64,000 bases of DNA from Allobosea sp. Tri-44 (lineage in GTDB: Bacteria > Pseudomonadota > Alphaproteobacteria > Rhizobiales > Beijerinckiaceae): positions 310,001-374,000 of the forward strand of contig NZ_NBDP01000030.1 of the NCBI RefSeq assembly GCF_004123845.1. The letters run 5' to 3'. This document shows positions 36,884-46,800 of this stretch, piece after piece. The position numbers and the translations under genes are program-made. Every line of letters begins with the position of its first letter. Position 1 is the stretch's first letter. The notes below the pieces were generated by a model. The model worked only from the letters and a program-made list of their open reading frames with translations, ran no database searches and had not been told where the DNA came from.

Positions 36884-38260
36884 ATGACGCTTTCGCGCCG
36901 CCACTGGCTGCGGACGGCCCTTTTCGGCACGGTTGCGGCTTCAGCCAGTCCCGTCCTGGGGCAGACGCCACGCGCCGGCGCATCGGCGCCGCTCGGCACG
37001 CTCGGGCTTGAGGCGGCGCAATTCGGCCTGCGTTCCGGCTCCGCCGATGACCAGTCGCGTACCCTTCAGACGGCTCTGGTCGAGGCGGCCAAGCAGAACG
37101 CACCACTGATCGTCGCGCCCGGCCGCTACCGTATCGCAAATGTCGTCCTGCCGGAGAACGCCCGTCTGATCGGAGTGTCGGGCGCCACCCAGTTCATTGC
37201 CGCGCAGGCCGGGCCGCTGCTGGTGGCGCGGCGCATCAAGCGCGCGGCGATCGCCGGGATCGTGCTCGACGGGCTAGACATCAAACTCGGCCAGCGCGCG
37301 GGTCTACTGAACGCCGACGAGGTGCTCGACCTCGCTCTGTCTGATTGCGAATTCGCCAATGCCGGTTCGGTCGGGCTGACGCTCAATCGAACCGCGGGGC
37401 GCATCGAGCGCAACCGCTTCCGCTCGATGCGGGATGCGGCGCTGTTCTCGCTCGATTCGCGCGGGCTTTCGATCGAGGCCAACACTGTCGAGGATTGTGG
37501 CAACAACGGCATCCAGCTCTGGCGCAGCCAGGCAGGGGACGAGCAGAGCCTGATCCGCGGCAACCGCCTCAACCGCATCCGCAGCGATGCCGGCGGCGAC
37601 GGGCCGAACGGCAACGGCATCAGCCTGTTTCGCGCCGGTGGCGTGGTGATCGAAGGCAACAGCTTACGCGACTGCGCGCTGACCTTCATCCGCAACAATT
37701 CCGGCTCGGGCGTGCAGATCATCGGCAATCAGGGCAGGCGCTGCGGCGAGACCGGCCTGTATTCGGAGTTCGCCTTCGAGGGCGCGATCATCGCCAACAA
37801 CCTGGTCGAGGATTGTGCGCAAGGCGCCAACATCACCAATCTCGACCATGGCGGGCGGCTCTCGGTCTTCGCCAACAACATCATCCGCAATGCTCAGAAG
37901 GGGTTGGCGCCGAAGGGCAAGGAGCTCGTCGGTGGCATAGGCTTGCATATCGAGGCGGAAGCGGCGGTCACCGGCAACGTCATCGAGAACGCCAGCGAGA
38001 TCGGCATTTCGCTCGGTTGGTCCTGGGCGATGCGCAATCTCGTCGCGACCGGCAACGTGGTCCGGCGCACCGGAATCGGCATCTCCGTCTCGCTCGTCCC
38101 GAAGGAGCGCAATGCGCTGATCGCCAACAATGTGATCAGCGAGGCCAGGCTCGGCGCGGTGGTCGGCACCGAATTCGGCAAGGTGGTGACCGGCGACCTG
38201 ACCAGGGGCCAGGACAAGCGCGCCGCCGGCATCCGGGTCGAAGGCAACGCCGTCGGCTGA
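36884..38260 (+). CDS. Tat-exported parallel beta-helix repeat protein (TIGR03808)
   Basis: A 458-residue protein from MTLSRRHWLRTALFG, with a twin-arginine signal (SRRHWLRT) and cleavage after VLG near residue 27. Repeats of the right-handed beta-helix type follow, with Asn ladders such as NNGIQLWR, NGNGISLFRAGGVVIEGN and GSGVQIIGN, and LVATGNVVRRTGIGISVS. It matches the uncharacterised twin-arginine repeat family. Folding before export suggests a periplasmic or surface carbohydrate-active or binding role (inference). GGAGG lies 6 bases ahead of the ATG. 63 bp after meaB, so probably same transcript. Confidence 0.88.
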   Translation: MTLSRRHWLRTALFGTVAASASPVLGQTPRAGASAPLGTLGLEAAQFGLRSGSADDQSRTLQTALVEAAKQNAPLIVAPGRYRIANVVLPENARLIGVSGATQFIAAQAGPLLVARRIKRAAIAGIVLDGLDIKLGQRAGLLNADEVLDLALSDCEFANAGSVGLTLNRTAGRIERNRFRSMRDAALFSLDSRGLSIEANTVEDCGNNGIQLWRSQAGDEQSLIRGNRLNRIRSDAGGDGPNGNGISLFRAGGVVIEGNSLRDCALTFIRNNSGSGVQIIGNQGRRCGETGLYSEFAFEGAIIANNLVEDCAQGANITNLDHGGRLSVFANNIIRNAQKGLAPKGKELVGGIGLHIEAEAAVTGNVIENASEIGISLGWSWAMRNLVATGNVVRRTGIGISVSLVPKERNALIANNVISEARLGAVVGTEFGKVVTGDLTRGQDKRAAGIRVEGNAVG

Positions 38261-38263
38261 AGC

Positions 38264-38881
38264 TCAGTCCGAGGGGCCGCACCAGCCCGGCAGATGCTCG
38301 GCCTCGCGCGACCGGGCCAGGCCCAGTGCCCTTTCGAGCGCCTTGGCAAGGGAGCGTTCGAGAACCGCCCGCTTGATGCGTCGACGCAAGAAGTCAGCCC
38401 AGAGGAATTCGCTGAACGGCGCCTCCGTCTTGGCGTAGCCACCGGCAAGCCGCAGCGCTCCCGCCAGCGAGCGATAGGGATCGTCGACGAGGCCGGAGAC
38501 CTTGCGCGGGATTTGGTCATGGCCGCGCCGACGCCCCTCTGCGTCGAGGGGATGCATCCAGCTGCGACTATCGAGGAAACTCCAGAACTCGTCCTTGCCG
38601 AGCCGCGACAGGTCGGCAACCTCGGTCGTCAGCACCTGCTCCTCGCCCTCCAGGTGCAATGCGAGCGCGAGGTGGTGGTGATCGATAAGGTACAGGCGGC
38701 GCTTCGGGCCGACGACGACCGGTACGGCATGGCGGCCGAGGAAATCCGCGCCCTTCTCCTCGCGCTCCGCCCGCCAATGGACCTGCTTCATCTCGACTTC
38801 GCGCATGCCGACGGTGATCTGCGTCGGCCTGAGATCGGCGATGGCGACAGGATGTAGCCTTGGCTCGACCGAGTAGCTCAT
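38264..38881 (-). CDS. ParB-like nuclease-family protein (ParBc_2)
   Basis: A 205-residue protein of the ParB-like_2 type. RPTQITVGMREVEMKQVHW, AVPVVVGPKRRLYLIDHHHLALAL and PYRSLAGALRLAGGYAKTEAPFSEFLWADFLRR are characteristic. It is unlike canonical partition ParB and has no helix-turn-helix DNA-binding core. The start overlaps the SulP stop by 4 bp (38878-38881), so it is translated with the transporter. Function unknown. Confidence 0.88.
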   Translation of the reverse strand: MSYSVEPRLHPVAIADLRPTQITVGMREVEMKQVHWRAEREEKGADFLGRHAVPVVVGPKRRLYLIDHHHLALALHLEGEEQVLTTEVADLSRLGKDEFWSFLDSRSWMHPLDAEGRRRGHDQIPRKVSGLVDDPYRSLAGALRLAGGYAKTEAPFSEFLWADFLRRRIKRAVLERSLAKALERALGLARSREAEHLPGWCGPSD

Positions 38882-40554
38882 GAGGCCTCCTTCGCGGCCG
38901 GCGCGAGCGCCCTCACCGCCTCCTCGACACTGTGGAAGACATGCTCTGCCCCGATCTCGGCGATCACGCCGAAATCCTCCAGCGCCTGCAGCGCGCGGAC
39001 GGATTCAGCCCGGGCGATGGCGAAAGCACCGCCCCGCTCCCGGCAGGCCGTCGCGACAGCGAGCAGGGCCTGCGCCGCGGTATAGTCGATGGCGGGAATG
39101 CCGCCGGCATCGAGGACAATTAGTGTGGGTCTCCGCTCCGCCAGCAGCGCGAGCACGCCCCGGCGGAATATCTCGGCATTGGCGAAGAGCAGCGGCGCCG
39201 GAAAGGCGATCACCAGCACGCCCTCGACCTGCTCGCCGCGGTGGCCGGGCTCGGGCGGCCACCAGATCGTCGTGCCGGGAATGCGCAACTGCTCAATCGG
39301 CTCGCTGCGCGTCGTCATCCAGACGCCGTGCAGTAGCGACAGGCCGATACCGACGGCGACGCCCGTCTCGACCGGCAGCCAGATGATGGCGATGGCCGTG
39401 AGCAGAACGAGCGCGAATTCGGACCGCGACTGGCCGGCGAGCCGGCGGATGACCTCGACCCGGACGATGCGCTGCGCCACGAAGAGCAGCACACCGGCCA
39501 GCGCCGCCACGGGCACCTGCGCCAGCAGCGAGCCACCAGCGACCGCAAGCGCGAGCACGATCAGCGCCGCCGTCGCTGCAGCGAGCTGCGAGCGCCCGCC
39601 GCTCTCGGCGACCACCGCCGTCCGCGGCGGGCTGGCATTGACGGGGAAGGTGCTGGCCAGCCCGGCGAGGAGGTTCGCCGCTCCGAGGCCGATGAAATCG
39701 CGGTCGACCTTCGGCTCGGCGCCATTCGGATCGCGGAAGGAGCGGCTGACAGTTGCCGTCTGCATCATCACCACCAGCGCGATGACCAGCGCGAGCGGCA
39801 CGAGGCTGCGAATGTCCCTCCAGTCGAGCACGGGCGGCACGAGACTCGGCCAGCCTGAGGGCAAGGCGCCGAGCACCGCGACGCCATGCGCCTCCAGTTT
39901 GAAGAGCACCACCGCCGTCGTCGCGGCGACGAGCGCCAGCAGTGCGCCCGGCAGGCGTGGGACGAAGCGTTCGCACAGGTTCACGGTCGCGAGCGTCGCG
40001 ACGCCAATCGCCAGCGAGATGACGTTGATGCCGCCAAGCCCATGCCAGAGCGCCGCGAGCTGGCCGGCAATGTGATGGCCGCCGCCGGGAATACCGAGCA
40101 GGCCGGGAAGCTGCGAAACGGCGATGTGGACGGCGATGCCGGCGAGGAAGCCGGTCAGCACCGGCACGGACAACAGATCGGCGATCCAGCCGAGTCGCAG
40201 CAGGCCGGCGACGATAAGCGCGAGCCCGACCAGCAGCGCGAGCAGGGTCGCCGAGCCTGCCGGGATCGCACCGCCCGCCGCCAGCGCCGCGAGGCCGCTG
40301 ACGAAGATCGGCGTGATCGTCGAATCCGCGCCGACCGTCAGCAGCCGGCTCGCGCCGAACAGGACGAAGCCCAGCGTCGCCGCGACGAAGGCGTAGAAAC
40401 CGATCTGCGGCTCGAAGCCACCAAGCCGGGCCGTCGCCATCTGCTCGGGGATGGTGATCGCCGCGAGCGTCAGCCCGGCGAGCAGGTCGCGCCCGAAGGC
40501 GCCGGCGCGGCCAATCGCGCTGGGCTTTTCAGGCGACGCGGAGGCGTGCGGCAT
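38878..40554 (-). CDS. SulP-family anion transporter with STAS domain
   Basis: A 558-residue protein. 10-14 hydrophobic segments (LLAGLTLAAITIPEQMATARLG near residue 25, then STITPIFVSGLAAL and GFLAGIAVHIAVSQLPGLLG) are followed by a STAS domain from about residue 425 (VEGVLVIAFPAPLLFANAEIF, LIVLDAGGIPAIDYTAAQAL). SulP proteins carry sulfate, bicarbonate or dicarboxylates; the substrate is not readable here. The ATG at 40554 was chosen; a TTG at 40611 overlapping the asparaginase stop would add 19 residues. Confidence 0.93.
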   Translation of the reverse strand: MPHASASPEKPSAIGRAGAFGRDLLAGLTLAAITIPEQMATARLGGFEPQIGFYAFVAATLGFVLFGASRLLTVGADSTITPIFVSGLAALAAGGAIPAGSATLLALLVGLALIVAGLLRLGWIADLLSVPVLTGFLAGIAVHIAVSQLPGLLGIPGGGHHIAGQLAALWHGLGGINVISLAIGVATLATVNLCERFVPRLPGALLALVAATTAVVLFKLEAHGVAVLGALPSGWPSLVPPVLDWRDIRSLVPLALVIALVVMMQTATVSRSFRDPNGAEPKVDRDFIGLGAANLLAGLASTFPVNASPPRTAVVAESGGRSQLAAATAALIVLALAVAGGSLLAQVPVAALAGVLLFVAQRIVRVEVIRRLAGQSRSEFALVLLTAIAIIWLPVETGVAVGIGLSLLHGVWMTTRSEPIEQLRIPGTTIWWPPEPGHRGEQVEGVLVIAFPAPLLFANAEIFRRGVLALLAERRPTLIVLDAGGIPAIDYTAAQALLAVATACRERGGAFAIARAESVRALQALEDFGVIAEIGAEHVFHSVEEAVRALAPAAKEAS

Positions 40555-40607
40555 GAGGCGGGACTCCGCAGGCGGACAATGAGCCTCGCGCCGCCCCGTG
40601 TTCGCCG

Positions 40608-41621
40608 TCAAGCGCGCTGCCGCAACACCTCGGCCGCGCGAACACGGCCGACCTCGATGCCGTTCCAGTTCTTCATGACCGTCTCGCGGAAGGGCGCGAA
40701 GGCCTCCTCGTCACCACCCTGCCGCGGCAGGAAGCGCTCGACCAGAGTGGCCATGGCAATCTCGGTGGCGCGGCCGGCACCATCGTCGCATTTCAGCGCG
40801 ATGCCGTAGCCGAGCTCCGGCAGCGTGCCGCAATAGACGCCCTCTGCCCCGGTCTTGATGAAGGCGCGGGCGCCGAAGACCTCCATGAAGCGCGTATCGA
40901 AGCGGCCGGTGCCCGCGACCATGAAGGGATTGGCTGCGACCGCCTCGCGGATGCGCCGCGCCGCCTCGGCGCGCTTGGGGCCAAGCCCATTGCCGGTGCC
41001 GAAGCGGGCAAAGCCGAGCGCCAGCGCTTTCAGCGGCACCGCATAGGTCGGGATCGAGCAGCCATCGGTGCCGGAGAGCTCGGCCTTGTGCGGCGCGCCG
41101 GTCACCTCCTCCAGCGCGGCCCGCACCGCCTGCTGCACGGGATGGGTGCCCTTCACATAGCCGGCCGGGTCCTCGTCGATGCCGCAGGACAGGCAGATGA
41201 AGCCGGCATGCTTGCCCGAGCAGTTGTTGTTAAGCGCACTCGGCTCGCGGCCGGCTCTGGCGAGCGCACGCGTCGCCGCCTCGCCCATCGGCCAATGTGC
41301 GCCGCATTCGAGGCAGGAGGCGTCGCGGCCGGCCTTCTTCAGCATGGCGAGCGAGGTTTCGGCGTGGCGCTCCTCGCCGGAATGCGAGGCGACGGCGAGC
41401 GCGATCTCGGCCGGCACCAGACCGAAGCGATCGGCGGCGCCGCTTTCGAGCAGCGGCAGGGCCTGCAGCGCCTTCACGGCCGAGCGCGGGAAGACCGGCC
41501 GCTCGACATCGCCGAGCGAGAACACCACGGCCCCGTCGACATCGACGACGATCACCGAGCCGCGATGGCGCGATTCGACCGTATTGCCACGAGTGACTTC
41601 GGCGAGAACGGGATTGTCCAT
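40608..41621 (-). CDS. Rhizobium-type (class 3) L-asparaginase
   Basis: A 337-residue protein of the PF06089 asparaginase family, unrelated to E. coli AnsA/AnsB. It has RSAVK with the Ser47-x-x-Lys50 pair, HSGEERHAETSLAML, the zinc/catalytic region CLECGAHWP, NNNCSGKHAGFICL and LSGTDGCSIPTYAVPLKA. In Rhizobium etli enzymes these Ser-Lys and Cys residues form the active site. Cytoplasmic; hydrolyses Asn to Asp and ammonia. Upstream of and probably co-transcribed with the SulP/ParB-like pair. Confidence 0.92.
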   Translation of the reverse strand: MDNPVLAEVTRGNTVESRHRGSVIVVDVDGAVVFSLGDVERPVFPRSAVKALQALPLLESGAADRFGLVPAEIALAVASHSGEERHAETSLAMLKKAGRDASCLECGAHWPMGEAATRALARAGREPSALNNNCSGKHAGFICLSCGIDEDPAGYVKGTHPVQQAVRAALEEVTGAPHKAELSGTDGCSIPTYAVPLKALALGFARFGTGNGLGPKRAEAARRIREAVAANPFMVAGTGRFDTRFMEVFGARAFIKTGAEGVYCGTLPELGYGIALKCDDGAGRATEIAMATLVERFLPRQGGDEEAFAPFRETVMKNWNGIEVGRVRAAEVLRQRA

Positions 41622-41768
41622 GGGCGGCTCCGGCGCGATCGAGGCTGCGTCTTGTCGCGTTTGTCGCAGTCCCTGTCAAAAGACCTCGACCGGCCGGGTG
41701 CGCATGGCGCAAACTGCTCCCGAACCGAGCCGGCAGCGACTGCCGAGGCGCAGCAAGATCAGGATCCG

Positions 41769-42593
41769 ATGTCCGTCGACTACGAGACCGAATACAACAA
41801 TCGCGCCCGCGTGCCGGAGCATCCGGGCATCATCGCCGGCTGGGCCCGCGATGCGGCGGCCTATCGCGAGGTCGCCGTCAGCGAGCTGGGCGTCCGCTAT
41901 GGCGAGGGCCCGCGCCAGACCTACGACCTGTTCAAGCCGGAGGATGTGAAGAGCAAGGCGATCGTGCTCTTCATCCATGGCGGCTACTGGCAGGCACTCG
42001 ATCCGAGCTACTTCTCGCACATGGCGCGCGGGCTGAACCAGCGCGGCGTACCCGTCGCGCTCGCGGGCTACGACCTCTGCCCGCAGGTCGAGGTCGGCCA
42101 CATCGTTTGGGAACTGCAGCAGGCCGCTGCTGGGATCTGGCTGCGCTATAACCTGCCGGTGGTCGCTGCGGGGCATTCAGCCGGCGGCCAGCTTGCCGCC
42201 TGCCTGCTGGCGACGGGCTGGAAGAACGTCGATCCGGAGCTTCCGGACCAGATCGTGCCCGCCGCCTACGGCATCTCCGGCCTCTATAATCTGAAGCCTT
42301 TGGCCGAAACCAGCATCAACCAGGCACTGGGGCTGACGCTCGAGGGAGCGGAACGGGAAAGCCCGCTGTTCTGGCCGGCGCCATCCGGGCTCGTCATGGA
42401 CGCGGTCGTCGGTGGGGCCGAGAGCGCCGAGTATCACAAGCAGAGCCGCCAGCTCACCGATGTCTGGGGTCTCGAAGGGGTTCGCACCCGCTATGAGGAG
42501 ATCGACGGCGCGAACCATTTCACCGTGCTCGACACGCTTCCCGACCCCGAAAGCGCCATGACACGCCGCATCGCCGAACTCGCCGGCGCTTGA
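41769..42593 (+). CDS. alpha/beta hydrolase, kynurenine formamidase/esterase-like
   Basis: A 274-residue hydrolase. The oxyanion motif is LFIHGGYWQALDPSYFSHMARG and the nucleophile is VAAGHSAGGQLAACLLA. A late Asp/His pair is in DGANHFTVLDTL. The HGGYW plus GHSAGG combination is shared by bacterial/eukaryotic kynurenine formamidase-like proteins and related carboxylesterases; the substrate is not certain. Divergent from the asparaginase gene and 50 bp upstream of a RAM-domain gene. Confidence 0.9.
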   Translation: MSVDYETEYNNRARVPEHPGIIAGWARDAAAYREVAVSELGVRYGEGPRQTYDLFKPEDVKSKAIVLFIHGGYWQALDPSYFSHMARGLNQRGVPVALAGYDLCPQVEVGHIVWELQQAAAGIWLRYNLPVVAAGHSAGGQLAACLLATGWKNVDPELPDQIVPAAYGISGLYNLKPLAETSINQALGLTLEGAERESPLFWPAPSGLVMDAVVGGAESAEYHKQSRQLTDVWGLEGVRTRYEEIDGANHFTVLDTLPDPESAMTRRIAELAGA

Positions 42594-42643
42594 TCTTCCC
42601 GCGCCAGCGGCTATCGAAGGGCTTGAGGATTCCGGAGCGCGCG

Positions 42644-42880
42644 ATGCAGACCTTCTTCGTCGAGATCAAATGCAGGCTCGGCAAGACCTATGAGGTCGCC
42701 AGCGAGCTCGCCGACCGCGAGATCGCCTCGGAGATCTACTCGACCGCCGGCAATTACGACATTCTCGCCAAGTTCCACGTCGCAGCCGATGTCGACATCG
42801 GCCATTTCGTTGCCCAGAAGGTGCAGTCGATCCCCGAGATCGCCGACACCCACACGATCATCACCTTCAAGGCGTTCTGA
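42644..42880 (+). CDS. stand-alone Lrp/AsnC ligand-binding (RAM) domain protein
   Basis: A 78-residue protein, MQTFFVEIKCRLGKTYEVAS to HTIITFKAF. It matches the AsnC effector-binding domain alone (AGNYDILAKFHVAADVDIGHFV...IPEIADTHTIITF) without a DNA-binding part. Such stand-alone RAM proteins form oligomers and may modulate full-length Lrp members. Start preceded by a GGAG 6 bases upstream. Same strand as the hydrolase and probably co-transcribed. Convergent with LysR (5 bp between stops). Confidence 0.9.
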   Translation: MQTFFVEIKCRLGKTYEVASELADREIASEIYSTAGNYDILAKFHVAADVDIGHFVAQKVQSIPEIADTHTIITFKAF

Positions 42881-42885
42881 GTCCG

Positions 42886-43818
42886 CTATCTGATCGGTTT
42901 GGTCAGCCCGTCTTCCGGCTGCATCGCCAGCAGCAGGTCGGCAAAACGACGCGCCGCCGGCGCGACTGATCCGGCGGAGGCGAACAGCAGCATCGTCCGA
43001 TAAGCGATGGCCGGCGCGAAGCGGCGGGCCACCAGCCCCTGCATGCCACCGAGCGTCAGGGGAAAGGGATTCAGCAAGGCAAGACCGACGCGTTGCCTGA
43101 CCATCTCGGCGACGAAAACGGCCGCCGTGCCCTCCCCGACCAGGCGCAGCGTCACTCCGGCGTCGGCGAAGGCCCGCTCCACCTTGATGCGCTCGGGAAA
43201 GCGCCGTGCGAGAGCGATGATCGGCTCGTCGGCGAGGTCCTGTGGGCCCAGCACCTCGCGGCCAGCGAGCGGATGGTCCTCCGGCATCAGAACATGCGCC
43301 ACGGCCTCGCGAATGACCTCGCCATGAATGCCGATATGCGACGCAGACATGTCGACCAGCCCGAGATCGACCGCACGGTCGGCAACCTGTGTGATTACGG
43401 TGGAACTGGTATCGATCTCGACATTGGCGACGACATCGGGCTCCAGCCGGCGGAACTCGGCCAGAACCGGTGGCAGGACGAACTGGGCCAGGGTCGGCGG
43501 CGTCGCGATGCGCAGCACGCTCGCCTGAACGGCCTGTCCGGGCCAACTGTTCAAGCGGTCCAATGCCGCGAAGATCGGTTGCGCCTCTGCGTCGAGCGCA
43601 AAGGCGTCCGCAGTGGGCACAAGCCTGCCGCCTTCGCGAGAGAACAGCGGGCGGCCGACATGAGCCTCCAGTGCCGCCAGCGCCCGCGACACGGCTGGCT
43701 GCGAAATGCCGAGCATCTGCGCTGCTGCCACCGTCTTGCGGGTCGCGATCATAGCCTGCAGCACCTCGAGCTCGCGCAAGCTCGGAGGCCGCCGATCGAC
43801 GCTTGCCTTGATCGCCAT
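42886..43818 (-). CDS. LysR-family transcriptional regulator
   Basis: A 310-residue regulator. N-terminal winged HTH: LRELEVLQAMIATRKTVAAAQMLGISQPAVSRALAALEAHVGRPLF. The C-terminal periplasmic-binding-like effector domain follows from about residue 90. It is divergent from a peptide-type ABC operon starting 205 bp away, and LysR proteins often control the divergent operon, so a role in regulating it is likely. The intergenic region has a loose dyad, ttata/tataa (43869-43893), which could be its site, though this is weak. Confidence 0.93.
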   Translation of the reverse strand: MAIKASVDRRPPSLRELEVLQAMIATRKTVAAAQMLGISQPAVSRALAALEAHVGRPLFSREGGRLVPTADAFALDAEAQPIFAALDRLNSWPGQAVQASVLRIATPPTLAQFVLPPVLAEFRRLEPDVVANVEIDTSSTVITQVADRAVDLGLVDMSASHIGIHGEVIREAVAHVLMPEDHPLAGREVLGPQDLADEPIIALARRFPERIKVERAFADAGVTLRLVGEGTAAVFVAEMVRQRVGLALLNPFPLTLGGMQGLVARRFAPAIAYRTMLLFASAGSVAPAARRFADLLLAMQPEDGLTKPIR

Positions 43819-44023
43819 GGTCGCGTCCCCGCCCTTATCCGCGCCTCGCATCTGCCTATGCGTTTAGGTTATATGATAGCGCGCGCAGTATAATTTACAG
43901 GTATACGAAATCGTTCTACAAGCCGGGCCGGGCGAGATCAGGGGTAGACCGGCCAATCCGGCGACTCGCCACGCGCGGCTCAGTTGTGAATGATGGTGCA
44001 TCAAAGCCATCGGGAGGTTCGGA

Positions 44024-45625
<1,602 letters not shown>

Positions 45626-45771
45626 GCCGGACCGGTCGAACACGCCGCCGATGGCGGGCTGGGCCGGAGCCCGGCCCGCTTGGCGGAAACACCCCCGGAG
45701 CCGTTCCATGCGCGCCCGCCTCCCGGCATCACGCCGGTATCGGCCGCGCTGAACGGCTCTATCTTTAACTT

Positions 45772-45792
45772 GCTCCAGCTTTAAGCTGGAGC
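45772..45792 (+). promoter_or_regulatory. hairpin between binding-protein and permease genes
   Basis: Near-perfect 21-bp palindrome: gctccagctt and aagctggagc with one central base. It is in the 197-bp gap between the SBP and the first permease gene. Such hairpins often let the binding-protein mRNA accumulate over the downstream message. The rest of this gap has further GC-rich stems. Confidence 0.5.
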
Positions 45793-45822
45793 CGGATTGA
45801 ACGATCCGGAAGGCCCCGGACC

Positions 45823-46800
45823 ATGCTGGCATTCGTCCTGCGCCGCCTGGCGCAAGCCCTCTTCGTCATCGCGGCCATGCTCGTGATCGTCTTCTTCGGC
45901 GTGAACGTCGTCGGCGACCCGATCTACATGCTGATCTCGCCGGAGATGGATCAGCAGCAGATCGCCGAGACGGCCCGCGCGCTCGGGCTCGATCGGCCGA
46001 TCTGGGAACAGTTCCTGGTCTTCCTGAAGAACGCGGCCCAGGGCGATCTCGGCCGTTCCTTCGTCCATGGCGAATCCGCCATCAAGCTGATCCTGCACCG
46101 CATGCCGGCGACACTGGAGCTCGCCTTCGTCGCGCTGGTCATGGCGATCGTGATCGGCCTGCCGCTCGGCCTCTATGCCGGCCTGAAGCCGGAGAGCCGG
46201 CTCTCGCGCTTCATCATGGCGGTCTCGATCCTCGGCTTCTCTCTGCCGACCTTCTGGGTCGGGCTGATGCTGATCCTGACTTTCGCGGTCGGCCTCGGCT
46301 GGCTGCCGGCGACCGGGCGCGGACCGACCGTCTCGATCTTCGGCCTGGAGACCTCGCTGTTGTCGCTGAAGGGCTGGCAGCATGTCGCGCTGCCGGCGCT
46401 CAACCTGGCGCTGCTCAAGATCTCGCTGGTGATCCGCCTGGCGCGGGCCGGCGCCCGCGAGGCGGCGCTGATGGACTACGTCAAGTTCGCCCGGGCCAAG
46501 GGCCTGTCGCAGCGCCGGATCATCGGCGTGCACATCCTCAAGAACATCATGATCCCGATCGTCACCGTGCTCGGGCTGGAGTTCGGCTCGCTCGTCGCTT
46601 TCTCGGTGGTGACCGAAACGATCTTCGCCTGGCCCGGCATGGGCCGCCTGCTGCTCGAGGCGATCACCCGGCTCGATCGGCCGGTGATCGTCGCCTACGT
46701 CATGGTCGTCGTCGTGCTGTTCGTCACCATCAACCTCCTGGTCGACCTGGTCTATTCGGCGCTCGACCCACGCGTACGCCTGACGGAGGCGACATCATGA
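45823..46800 (+). CDS. peptide-type ABC transporter permease (DppB/OppB family)
   Basis: A 325-residue permease, MLAFVLRRLAQALFVIAAML being the usual first membrane helix. It has GRSFVHGESAIKLILHRMPATLELAF, the EAA loop MDYVKFARAKGLSQRRIIGVHILKN and the C-terminal LVDLVYSALDPRVRL. The stop overlaps the next start by 4 bp. Forms the membrane channel with the following permease. Confidence 0.95.
   Translation: MLAFVLRRLAQALFVIAAMLVIVFFGVNVVGDPIYMLISPEMDQQQIAETARALGLDRPIWEQFLVFLKNAAQGDLGRSFVHGESAIKLILHRMPATLELAFVALVMAIVIGLPLGLYAGLKPESRLSRFIMAVSILGFSLPTFWVGLMLILTFAVGLGWLPATGRGPTVSIFGLETSLLSLKGWQHVALPALNLALLKISLVIRLARAGAREAALMDYVKFARAKGLSQRRIIGVHILKNIMIPIVTVLGLEFGSLVAFSVVTETIFAWPGMGRLLLEAITRLDRPVIVAYVMVVVVLFVTINLLVDLVYSALDPRVRLTEATS

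Noticed and set aside
43869..43893. LysR operator as a separate feature
   Set aside because: The ttata/tataa dyad is short and AT-rich stretches are expected in promoters; mentioned in the LysR entry but not called separately.
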